Assembly: GCA_019308525.1 (NCBI GenBank)
Contig: JAFDIC010000003.1
Span: 1 to 45,972 of the forward strand
DNA length: 45,972 nt
Direction of reading: 5' to 3'
From: Deltaproteobacteria bacterium
Lineage (GTDB): Bacteria > Desulfobacterota > DSM-4660 > Desulfatiglandales > HGW-15
The notes under the pieces are model-generated. The model did no database searches. It was not told the DNA's origin and saw only the letters and a list, made by a program, of their open reading frames with translations. The position numbers were made by a program, and so were the translations under genes. Positions 8,940-16,389 of the stretch are shown in pieces; positions within the stretch are counted from its first letter, which is position 1, and every line of letters begins with the position of its first letter.

Positions 8940-9638
8940 TCATTGGTCATAGGAATTGAGCCGAGCCTTCACAAAAGGCAGGTAAGGCGAAGATGGAAAC
9001 ATCTCCGAGAACTCCTCCAGGATCTTTGCGGCCCTTCCATCCCGACCCATGAGTTCGTAAAGCCTGGAGAGGCTTAACATGGCTTGACCCTTCAAGAAAC
9101 TTCCCGGGCCCGCCGAGATCGGTTCCAGCACATCCACTGCCTTCCTTAGATCTCCCTTGGCCTCGTAGCAAGAGCCCAGCGCCAGGCCTGCAAGGGACTT
9201 ATAGTACCAGTCCTCAGGAATTTCCTCCATGTAGGAACTGTAAAGAGATATGGCTTCGTCATACTCTCCCTTTCTGAACTTGATATAGGCGAGCTCCGCC
9301 AAGGCAAGACGGCTGGCCTTGGAGAGCCCGTACTCATCCATAACCTTTTTGAAAAGTTCTTCTGACTTGGCAAGGTCCTCCAAATTGGGTTTTTCTCCCC
9401 GGAGTACCCTGTTAACGCTGTTGTAAGCGGCGTTATAGGCCTCCTGCCCCTTCCTGTCGACATACTTGATGTAGCTATTGATCCCCGCGTATGCCAATAT
9501 TGCTGCGACAATGAGTGCACCGAGCAGTTTTAGTTTGCCTGCATGCTGCCTAGCGTATAATATTGCGCGAGCGGAAAAGGTCAGGAACTCGTCAGGCTTC
9601 TTGAGGAGCTCTTTGCGGGAAACCTTCTTTTTTGCCAT
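8940..9638 (-). CDS. Membrane-anchored tetratricopeptide protein (YfgM-like)
   Basis: A 232-residue protein with a basic N-terminal tail (residues 1-30), one membrane helix (about 37-55, LKLLGALIVAAILAYAGI) and a soluble part made of TPR-like helical pairs (for example EYDEAISLYSSYMEEIPEDW and GDLRKAVDVLEPI). The layout, short cytoplasmic tail, single helix, extracytoplasmic TPR domain, is that of YfgM/UPF0070 and related deltaproteobacterial proteins, linked to envelope protein folding. It stands alone, divergent from the DedA gene. The exact family is uncertain; the topology and TPR call are reasonably firm. Confidence 0.75.
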   Translation of the reverse strand: MAKKKVSRKELLKKPDEFLTFSARAILYARQHAGKLKLLGALIVAAILAYAGINSYIKYVDRKGQEAYNAAYNSVNRVLRGEKPNLEDLAKSEELFKKVMDEYGLSKASRLALAELAYIKFRKGEYDEAISLYSSYMEEIPEDWYYKSLAGLALGSCYEAKGDLRKAVDVLEPISAGPGSFLKGQAMLSLSRLYELMGRDGRAAKILEEFSEMFPSSPYLPFVKARLNSYDQ

Positions 9639-9766
9639 ATTTTTCCAATATCCTTTTATTTTAGGTGGTTACTTCATTTAGCAGAGCCATTGGAATCAGT
9701 CAAGGCAAAAAGGCCGAAGGGTCCTGGGGCTCAGGATCGACCTAGGTCAAAAGAGGAAGGCGTCTA

Positions 9767-10429
9767 ATGTCACTCCGGGCAGATACAGGGGAGATCGATT
9801 CAATAAGGGGCTACCTCGACCATCTCCTGATATTGATACAGGCACTTCCAGACCTATTGGCCTACCTTCTTCTGGGTTTGAGCGCCTTCCTGGAAAACAT
9901 ATTTCCCCCCATTCCCGGAGATACCATAACCGCCTTCGGGGCCTTTCTTGTCGGTACGGGGAAGCTCGGGCTGATTGGTGTCTATGTTTCCACCACCCTC
10001 GGCAGCCTTGTAGGGTTTATGTGCCTGTTTTTGTTTGGGAAACACCTGGGAAGGCCTTTTTTCATCAAGAAAAACTACAGGTTCTTCAGGGCTGAGGATA
10101 TAGCCAAGGCAGAGGAATGGTTCGGAAAGTACGGTTATTTGGTCGTCGCGTCCAACAGGTTTTTCCCCGGATTTCGATCGGTTATTTCCATTGCCAGCGG
10201 AATATCGGGAATGAAAACCCATTGGGTGGCCATACTGTCACTTTTGAGTTGCGCTGTCTGGAATCTCATCTGGATCGTCGCCGGATATATGATCGGAAGC
10301 AACTGGGAAACCGTCAAGGCAAAAGTCTTGAGAATGCAAATGAAATACAATATGCTCGTGCTCACTATTCTCGCTTTGCTCGTAATCTGCATAATATTCA
10401 GGAAGAAATGGCCTCGAAAAAAGCATTGA
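9767..10429 (+). CDS. DedA family membrane protein
   Basis: The 220-residue protein has four to five membrane helices and the two DedA signature regions: ENIFPPIPGD (residues about 44-53) and NRFFPGFRSVISIASG (about 127-142), both with the conserved charged residues and prolines thought to bind undecaprenyl-phosphate or other lipids. DedA/DUF1-family proteins are lipid flippases involved in envelope integrity. The ATG follows AGAGGAAGG. It appears monocistronic. The biological substrate is not determined by sequence. Confidence 0.92.
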   Translation: MSLRADTGEIDSIRGYLDHLLILIQALPDLLAYLLLGLSAFLENIFPPIPGDTITAFGAFLVGTGKLGLIGVYVSTTLGSLVGFMCLFLFGKHLGRPFFIKKNYRFFRAEDIAKAEEWFGKYGYLVVASNRFFPGFRSVISIASGISGMKTHWVAILSLLSCAVWNLIWIVAGYMIGSNWETVKAKVLRMQMKYNMLVLTILALLVICIIFRKKWPRKKH

Positions 10430-10617
10430 AGGCATGGATAAGACAGCAAGAAATGGATTCAGGCCTTGCGAGTATTTGATTTTTCCTTTGTAGGGGCTTA
10501 TATTGAAAAAGGCCCGGGTTCAGAGGGCCCCATGCCAGGCCGCCACTGAAAGGGACTGTAGCTTGCGACGTTTGAGAATATCGAGAACTTCATGAGTGAG
10601 AATACGGGTCTTGAGAT

Positions 10618-11613
10618 ATGGTAATAGAACAACCCATAAAGGCCGGCCACAAGCCCATAAATTACTTGCGGCTTTCGGTGACGGACCGCTGCAACTTGAG
10701 ATGTGTGTATTGTATGCCCGAAGAAGGGATAGATTTCTTGCCCCACAGCAGCATCCTAACCTATGAGGAAATGCTGCACCTGGTAAGAATTTCCACGAGG
10801 AGCGGAATACGGAAAGTCCGCTTGACCGGTGGCGAACCCCTGGTGCGAAAAGGGTTTATCGGTTTCCTGGAAAAGTTATGCGAGATTGAAGAACTGGAAG
10901 AGATCACCTTGACCACCAACGGGGTGCTCTTGAAGGAGTACGCGCAGGCCTTAAAGGAATGCGGTATCTGCCGTTTGAACGTGAGCCTTGACACACTCAA
11001 ACCGGAGAGGTTTTCCCAGATCACCGGACGCGATTATTTCGACAGGGTGTGGGAAGGGATACTGCTGGCGGAAAAATGCGGCTTCAATCCCCTAAAGATC
11101 AATGTGGTAGCCATCAGGGGGGTCAATGACGAGGAAATCCTGGACTTTGCCCGCCTCACAATTGAAAAACCTCTCCATGTCCGCTTTATCGAACTCATGC
11201 CGGTCGGCGAGAAAAACATATGGAGTGATGAAAAATTTATCTCCACGGAAGAAATCTTTGGCATAATCAAAACCCTGGGTACCTTGAGGCCCATTTTGTC
11301 CAATTCCCTTGACGGACCGGCAGAGAGATACATCATGGACGGTGCCAAGGGAGAGATAGGCCTGATAGGGGCCATGAGCCACCATTTCTGTGATAGTTGC
11401 AACCGGTTGCGGCTGACCGCGGAGGGACACCTGAGGAGCTGTCTCTTCTCTGACCAGGAGATCGACGTCAAGACCCCCCTAAGGGAGGGTAAAGGAGACG
11501 AGTATATCCTTGAGTTGTTGAGATCCGCGGCCATAACCAAGACAAGAGACCGTGGTCCTATCCAATCGGGGCCCCGGAAGTGCGTACGCCACATGTCCAG
11601 TATAGGGGGCTGA
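10618..11613 (+). CDS. moaA: GTP 3',8-cyclase MoaA (molybdenum/tungsten cofactor synthesis)
   Basis: A 331-residue radical SAM enzyme. The N-terminal cluster motif is DRCNLRCVYC (Cys25, Cys29, Cys32). The C-terminal second cluster reads CDSCNRLRLTAEGHLRSC, and the chain ends in the invariant Gly-Gly. Together these are specific for MoaA, which converts GTP to 3',8-cH2GTP, the first step of molybdopterin synthesis. The pterin is needed by the AOR encoded at 16390-18285, so this is a plausible functional neighbour. The upstream 188 bases contain a GGCCC/GGGCC hairpin (about 10510-10530), but I could not recognise a Moco riboswitch. The SD is weak. Confidence 0.96.
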   Translation: MVIEQPIKAGHKPINYLRLSVTDRCNLRCVYCMPEEGIDFLPHSSILTYEEMLHLVRISTRSGIRKVRLTGGEPLVRKGFIGFLEKLCEIEELEEITLTTNGVLLKEYAQALKECGICRLNVSLDTLKPERFSQITGRDYFDRVWEGILLAEKCGFNPLKINVVAIRGVNDEEILDFARLTIEKPLHVRFIELMPVGEKNIWSDEKFISTEEIFGIIKTLGTLRPILSNSLDGPAERYIMDGAKGEIGLIGAMSHHFCDSCNRLRLTAEGHLRSCLFSDQEIDVKTPLREGKGDEYILELLRSAAITKTRDRGPIQSGPRKCVRHMSSIGG

Positions 11614-11650
11614 TCATTTCCCGTATGCCCAACCCCTCACATGAGCAGCC

Positions 11651-13528
11651 ATGTACTCCTTCCATAAGAAAAATGTCCTTGTAACGGGCGCGAGCGGTGG
11701 TATCGGCTCGCCACTGGTAAGGCTGCTGGCTAAGGCAGGCGCCGACCTCGTGATTTCCTCAAGGTCAATGAAGGCCCTGGAGGGATTGATCTCCTCACTA
11801 CTCGACTCAACCCGTGCGGTACCTATTGCGGCCGACCTGTCGAGGCCTGGAGAAGCACACCGCTTGGCCATTGAGGCCATTGAAAGCGCAGGGCGCATAG
11901 ATGTCCTTTTCAACATAGCAGGGATAGGCTACTTTGCCCTCATGGAAGAGGCCACCGAGGAAAACCTGCGAAGGCTCTTTGAAGTCAACATGTTCTCCCC
12001 CGTTGTCCTGATAAGGGCCCTGTTGCCCCGCATGAAATCCCGCGGCGAGGGGCGAATAATAAACATCGTATCCTGCGCCGGCCGGGTCCCCATACCTTCC
12101 GTGGGTGTTTACGGTGGCAGCAAATCGGCCCTGGCAGTAATGACCAATACCATGAGATTGGAGCTGGACGCATCAGGCATAGACATCATCAATATATACC
12201 CGGGGACGGCGGATACCTCCTTTGAGGAGAACGCCCTTCGCGAGCGGGATCGACCAGGGCTCTGCCCAAGGGACCATTGCGGGGTCCCGAGGACTGAGAT
12301 CGCAGGGAAGATCTTTGATGCCTCAGCAGGCCCCCCTGGGGAAGTATGGCTTGAAAGACCGGGGAAATGGATGGCTATCGGTGCCCTGGCCTGGCCAGGC
12401 CTGATAGAGCGTCGCCTGGCTCCACTCGTGAAAAAGGTTGTGGTCTCAAAGTCTGTAAGGCAAAGGCGCTGGCGTCTCTTACAAGTGGAATCCTCCATTG
12501 CATGCAATTTGCGCTGCGTCATGTGCCCCTGGAAAGACATGGCAAAAAATGCTGCGAACCGGGGGATCATGTCTCAGCGGGTATGGGCCGCCATCCGCCC
12601 CCATCTCCCTGAAACCCAAGTCGTGGATTTTACTGGAGGCGGAGAACCCTTGCTCCAACCAAGACTCGCAGAGTGGATCAGCGAGGCAAGCAATGCCGGT
12701 TGTGAGACAGGGATACTCACCAATGGCCTCCTGCTCAAGAGAGAGACCGCCCAGAAACTTATTGATGCAGGATTGACCATGATATGCGTTTCCATGGATG
12801 GCGCCACACCCGATATCTATCACCAGATTCGCCTGGGCTCCAACTTCGACAGGGTATGCGAGAATCTTGCCCAACTTGCCGCCATCAGGAAGGGCAAAGT
12901 CCCTAGGACCTCCATAAATTTCGTCTTGATGCCCATGAACTTCCACCAGGTCGAGGACATGGTAAGGCTGGCAGCGAAACTGGGAGTGGACCAGGTCAAT
13001 TTCAAGCAGTGCGATGTGATCAGGGGTGAGCACGGAAAGGGATACGGGTTGTTTGGGTCAGAGGAGACCAGGGAGATAAGGCGCCTGGAAAAGGCCTTGG
13101 CAAGGGCCAGGAAGATGGCCAAAAAGCTCAAGATCGAAACAACCGCCTTTTCCTTTACGCCGGATGAACTCCCCGTGTGTGAGCAGGACCCCAGGAATTC
13201 GGTTTTCATACGTTACGACGGCGCCGTGGGCCCGTGCATCAATCTAGCCATAGGCGGACCCACCACCTTTCTTGGAAAGGACGTCACCATGCCGGTCATC
13301 CACTATGGCTCTCTTCCGGAACAAGACCTGTTGACCCTGTGGGAGACTGAGAAATGCAGGTTTTACAGGGAGCGTTTTGAGCAACGCGTAAAGGCTCACG
13401 AACAGTCCATGGTGAACACTCTGCTGAGTTCCTCTCCAAATCGACAGAGGGCCTTGGAGTCAGCCAGGAAGTCCATGCCCGATGCGCCCGAGGGCTGCAA
13501 GGTGTGCCACTACCTTTACGGCATATGA
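11651..13528 (+). CDS. Short-chain dehydrogenase / radical SAM-SPASM fusion protein
   Basis: One uninterrupted 625-codon frame holds two enzymes. Residues about 5-235 are a short-chain dehydrogenase: TGASGGIG (12-19), NIAG (88-91), catalytic Ser141, Tyr154 and Lys158 (YGGSK). Residues about 275-625 are a radical SAM protein: CNLRCVMC (Cys285, Cys289, Cys292), a FTGGGEPLL glycine-rich motif (328-336), and SPASM-like auxiliary cysteines (Cys510, Cys529, Cys569, Cys616, Cys619). Both active sites look intact, and the roughly 40-residue joint has no stop or frame change. It starts 37 bp after moaA. The substrate is unknown; radical SAM/SPASM proteins modify peptides or small molecules, and the dehydrogenase may reduce the same product. 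No peptide precursor gene was found beside it. Confidence 0.85.
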   Translation: MYSFHKKNVLVTGASGGIGSPLVRLLAKAGADLVISSRSMKALEGLISSLLDSTRAVPIAADLSRPGEAHRLAIEAIESAGRIDVLFNIAGIGYFALMEEATEENLRRLFEVNMFSPVVLIRALLPRMKSRGEGRIINIVSCAGRVPIPSVGVYGGSKSALAVMTNTMRLELDASGIDIINIYPGTADTSFEENALRERDRPGLCPRDHCGVPRTEIAGKIFDASAGPPGEVWLERPGKWMAIGALAWPGLIERRLAPLVKKVVVSKSVRQRRWRLLQVESSIACNLRCVMCPWKDMAKNAANRGIMSQRVWAAIRPHLPETQVVDFTGGGEPLLQPRLAEWISEASNAGCETGILTNGLLLKRETAQKLIDAGLTMICVSMDGATPDIYHQIRLGSNFDRVCENLAQLAAIRKGKVPRTSINFVLMPMNFHQVEDMVRLAAKLGVDQVNFKQCDVIRGEHGKGYGLFGSEETREIRRLEKALARARKMAKKLKIETTAFSFTPDELPVCEQDPRNSVFIRYDGAVGPCINLAIGGPTTFLGKDVTMPVIHYGSLPEQDLLTLWETEKCRFYRERFEQRVKAHEQSMVNTLLSSSPNRQRALESARKSMPDAPEGCKVCHYLYGI

Positions 13529-14106
13529 TCATGTGTTTACCGGGCCAATACCCCGCTGGTTGTTCTTGCTTGCGGGCCCAGGGAGCAGATAATCATCCTG
13601 GCCCAGAAGGCCATGCTTTTGTTATTTGAAGAGGCTGAGATTTGATCTTCCTGGTATCCAGAGTAAATTCTGGTCTCCTTCGACGCTTTTGATCTATTCG
13701 GGTAATCATAATCACAGGTTTTGACAAACCGGAATGAGATATTCCTAACCCAAGTTTGCCAAATCATTTTGTAACTTATTGAAATTATTATATGTCAAAA
13801 ATCTATGGTCACCACTGATTTGAACTATGATGTAATATCAGATAGTTATAAGGGGCCTTATTCTTTTGCATTTTATCGGTACTACATTATTTGTCTTTCT
13901 CATCAAGCCCCCAATAAAATCAATATGTTACGGTGGTAGTGACCCATAAAAACAGCCGTTTTCCAGGCTTTTTTCAAAAATTTTGGCAAACTTGGGTTAG
14001 GATTTCCTATTGCCTTGGGTTATTGGTCAGCTATTTCCTTGGGAAACATTCCATCACTATGGCCAGACAAGGAGATAAGACGGTATGCAGCGCATCAAAG
14101 AGAAAA
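13529..14106. other. Gene-free, AT-rich interval
   Basis: These 578 bases are clearly richer in A and T than their neighbours and show no credible gene. Short open frames across it (for example 13933-14187 on +) have no recognisable sequence and run into the antisense of the acetyltransferase. The only structure is the inverted-repeat element at 13743-14002. Confidence 0.6.
13743..14002. mobile_element. 260-bp MITE-like element with 21-bp perfect inverted ends
   Basis: TCCTAACCCAAGTTTGCCAAA at 13743-13763 recurs as its exact reverse complement at 13982-14002. The 218 bases between are AT-rich and non-coding. The flanks could be read as a 3-base ATT duplication (just inside the outermost T and A), but this is too short to be convincing. 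Size, perfect terminal repeats and lack of coding capacity fit a non-autonomous transposon or insertion-sequence remnant. No second copy is present in the window. Confidence 0.6.
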
Positions 14107-14544
14107 CTAATCCAGTACCTTCCTGAGATTGATGAAGTTACTCCTGTCAAATCCGAGGGTCTTGAAAAAAGACAGCAGGTCGGTTGAGTCCCACCTGACC
14201 GATGTGAAAATGTCCGTTATTCCTCTGCTCTTGTAGAACTTGAAGATCTCTTCAGCCAGGCTCTTGCCGATCCCCTGTCCCATGTATTGCGGGTCTACCC
14301 CGAACTGGGCTATCCAGGCATTCTTGTCCATACCAAAACTACCTGATAGGATGTAGCTAATCATGTACCCTACGACCTTCCCCTCTATCTCGGCCACGAA
14401 GCTTGCCTCTTCGGCCTTTGGGGCGTGCTCCAGGATGATCTGCTTGAAATCAGGCGATACCGGGACCTTGGTTATGGATTCCTGAATCTTGCTGATGGAA
14501 TCGGCATCTTCCAACCTGAGTCTTCTGATCCTGATCTTGTTCAT
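14107..14544 (-). CDS. GNAT family N-acetyltransferase
   Basis: The 145-residue protein begins MNKIRIRRLRLEDADSI, a typical GNAT beta1-alpha1 start, and has the acetyl-CoA-binding stretch VDPQYMGQGIGKSLAEE (Q/R-x-x-G-x-G/A pattern) plus a final F-x-x-x-GF strand. The frame is open for 18 more codons, but the ATG at 14542-14544 follows AAGGGTGAG and gives the natural N terminus. The family transfers acetyl groups to amines of proteins or small molecules; the acceptor is unknown. It is the last gene of the minus-strand group that includes the TetR regulator, 93 bp after the DUF2080-like gene. Confidence 0.85.
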   Translation of the reverse strand: MNKIRIRRLRLEDADSISKIQESITKVPVSPDFKQIILEHAPKAEEASFVAEIEGKVVGYMISYILSGSFGMDKNAWIAQFGVDPQYMGQGIGKSLAEEIFKFYKSRGITDIFTSVRWDSTDLLSFFKTLGFDRSNFINLRKVLD

Positions 14545-14637
14545 CTCACCCTTCTTGCAAATTTCCATGGCAGAGCCATCGCCAAGGAAGACTGGCAACC
14601 CCGCCGCAAGCAGCGGGGAATTAGACCCAGAGAGAGA

Positions 14638-14826
14638 TTAGTCGATCCTTATGATTTTCACATGATGACCTACCCAGTCCGGGGGCAAATACACTCTACC
14701 GCTGTTTCCGCTCTGCCTCACTTTCTTTTCAATCATTTCTTCCCCGTAAACTTCGAACTTCACCTTGCCCTTTGGAGGCTCATCCGGGAGTTCCTTAGTA
14801 TCCTTTATCTTCTTTTCTCCGGACAC
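14638..14826 (-). CDS. Small AbrB/DUF2080-like protein
   Basis: A 62-residue protein with a GTG start. Its C-terminal 40 residues, around VYGEEMIEKKVRQSGNSGRV and then YLPPDWVGHHVKII, match the pattern of the DUF2080 'transposon-encoded' family (E-K-x-V-x-x-S-G-N-S-G-R-V-Y-x-P-x-x-W-x-G), which resembles AbrB/MazE DNA-binding halves. The start overlaps the last 22 bases of the TetR gene, so it is probably translated with it. It could be an antitoxin-like or DNA-binding protein; no toxin partner is evident. Family recognition is from memory of the motif, not a search. Confidence 0.65.
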   Translation of the reverse strand: MSGEKKIKDTKELPDEPPKGKVKFEVYGEEMIEKKVRQSGNSGRVYLPPDWVGHHVKIIRID

Positions 14827-15431
14827 CTTCTGTGCCTGCCGCCTGTTCCTTGTTGATTCACTATACCATAGAGGACCATGTCAATGATTCGTTCTGTCAC
14901 TTCATCGATGGATAGTCCTCCGTCCTTTCTGAACCACCTGTAACACCAGTTTACGATTCCGAATATACCAAAGGCCGTTACGGACAGAGGCTCGCAGGTT
15001 ATTACACCCTCATCTCTCAGGGTTCTCAACTGCTCGATATATGTATCGTAGATTTCCCGATGCTGCTTATAGATAATCTTCTTGAACTTCTTTGATAGAT
15101 TGTGCTGTTCGACGACGTAGACCTTGACCATGTTCCTCTTTTTCTCAGTCAACGCGATATGGCAGGACAACATCTCCCGCAAGGCCTCCATCTGGTCTTC
15201 GTATCTGTCCCTCGCCTCTTTTAATTCTACCAGCAGGTCGTTGCCAATGGACTCAATAATGGTGAACAAAAGGTCTTCCTTGTTCTTGAAGTAATAGTAA
15301 AGGGTGGCGATACTTACCTTCAATGCCTGGGATATGTCCCTGATCGAGGTTGCCGCATAACCCTTCTCACCGAAAAGCTCTGCGGCTACCTCAATGATCT
15401 TTGCCTTCTCTAACTTGTTCCTGCCCGGCAT
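14805..15431 (-). CDS. TetR/AcrR family transcriptional regulator
   Basis: A 208-residue regulator. Residues about 8-55 form the TetR helix-turn-helix (AAELFGEKGYAATSIRDISQALKVS followed by LYYYFKNKEDLL; quoted in two parts). The C-terminal ligand domain (about 80-195) is rich in aromatic and charged residues and resembles those of acyl-CoA/fatty-acid responsive members. It lies 44 bp after an enoyl-CoA hydratase gene in the same orientation as the AOR genes. It is the only transcription regulator of this type in the window, and six near-identical palindromes upstream of catabolic genes (see promoter entries) are the right size for a TetR dimer. That it binds them, and responds to an acyl-CoA, is inference. 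Confidence 0.92.
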   Translation of the reverse strand: MPGRNKLEKAKIIEVAAELFGEKGYAATSIRDISQALKVSIATLYYYFKNKEDLLFTIIESIGNDLLVELKEARDRYEDQMEALREMLSCHIALTEKKRNMVKVYVVEQHNLSKKFKKIIYKQHREIYDTYIEQLRTLRDEGVITCEPLSVTAFGIFGIVNWCYRWFRKDGGLSIDEVTERIIDMVLYGIVNQQGTGGRHRRCPEKRR

Positions 15432-15475
15432 CCCTGTCCCCTTCAGCTATCCAAGACCTCCCAAGACCTCTCCCT

Positions 15476-16258
15476 TCACTCACCTTTGAAATTGGGCTTT
15501 CTCTTCCCCAAGAACGAGGCCACACCTTCCTTTGCGTCTTGTGTGCCAGTAGCCACATTCGCCATGGCGGCCTCCAGCACAAGGCCTGTCTGGAGGTCCG
15601 CTTCCATGCCAAAGTTTACCGCGTGCAGTGCCAACTTGACGGCAAGAGGTCCCTTGGAGCATATCTTTTGGGCGACTTCCAGGGTCTTTTCCTTCAATTT
15701 GGCCGGTTCGACTACGAGGTTTGCCAGCCCCATCTCTAGTGCCTCATTGGCACCTATGAGATCACCTGTCAGGATGTACCACAGGGCCCTACCCTTACCG
15801 ATTATCCTTGATAAGCGCTGTGTACCCCCGGCACCGGGTATGACCCCGAGTCCCAGTTCGGGGAGTCCCAGCCTCGCACTCTCTGATAGTATCCTAAGGG
15901 TGCAAGCCAAGGCGACCTCACATCCGCCACCCAGCGCAAGGCCATTCACCATGGCAATAACGGGTATCCCGAGATTTTCAATCACGTTGGTCATTTCCTG
16001 GAAGTTCCTTGAAAAATCGAATCCCTCCCTGAGGCCCAAGTCCTTGAATTCGGAAATGTCCGCCCCTGCGATAAAGGCCTTATCCCCTTCACCGGTAATA
16101 ATAAGCACGTTGACATCACCAGCCTCTTTGATCTTTAACGCGGCCTCCCTGATTTCCTTCACGGTTTCCTTGTTCAGGGCGTTAAGCACCTTCGGCCTGT
16201 TCACCGTCAATATTCCAACCTTGCCCTCTCTTTCGTACTTCAAGTTGCTGAACTCCAT
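15476..16258 (-). CDS. Enoyl-CoA hydratase (crotonase family)
   Basis: A 260-residue crotonase with both catalytic glutamates (LGGGCEVALAC and LGLPELGLGVIPGAGG) and a canonical oxyanion motif FIAGADISEF. The ATG has GGAGG at 7 bases. It is 131 bp downstream of the AOR gene and immediately upstream of the TetR gene, so the three probably share a transcript from the promoter at 19244-19283. It is expected to hydrate a 2-enoyl-CoA formed in the same pathway; the substrate is not readable. Confidence 0.92.
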   Translation of the reverse strand: MEFSNLKYEREGKVGILTVNRPKVLNALNKETVKEIREAALKIKEAGDVNVLIITGEGDKAFIAGADISEFKDLGLREGFDFSRNFQEMTNVIENLGIPVIAMVNGLALGGGCEVALACTLRILSESARLGLPELGLGVIPGAGGTQRLSRIIGKGRALWYILTGDLIGANEALEMGLANLVVEPAKLKEKTLEVAQKICSKGPLAVKLALHAVNFGMEADLQTGLVLEAAMANVATGTQDAKEGVASFLGKRKPNFKGE

Positions 16259-16389
16259 TTTCTAACCTCCTTCTCCTTGCCCTTTTCTCTCCTGTGGACG
16301 ATCCACCCTTGGTCTATGGTGTATCAATCTTCAATCCCAACCACTAAACTGGTTAATGTTCTTACTCCTGGCCTGGACCCAATCCCTTC

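Noticed and set aside
10490..10617. Molybdenum-cofactor riboswitch in front of moaA
   Set aside because: Only one GGCCC/GGGCC hairpin is evident; I could not match the conserved parts of the Moco RNA. A covariance-model search would settle it.
13933..14187. 84-codon plus-strand frame with a hydrophobic N-terminal stretch
   Set aside because: It crosses the inverted-repeat end and then the antisense of the acetyltransferase; no family resemblance.
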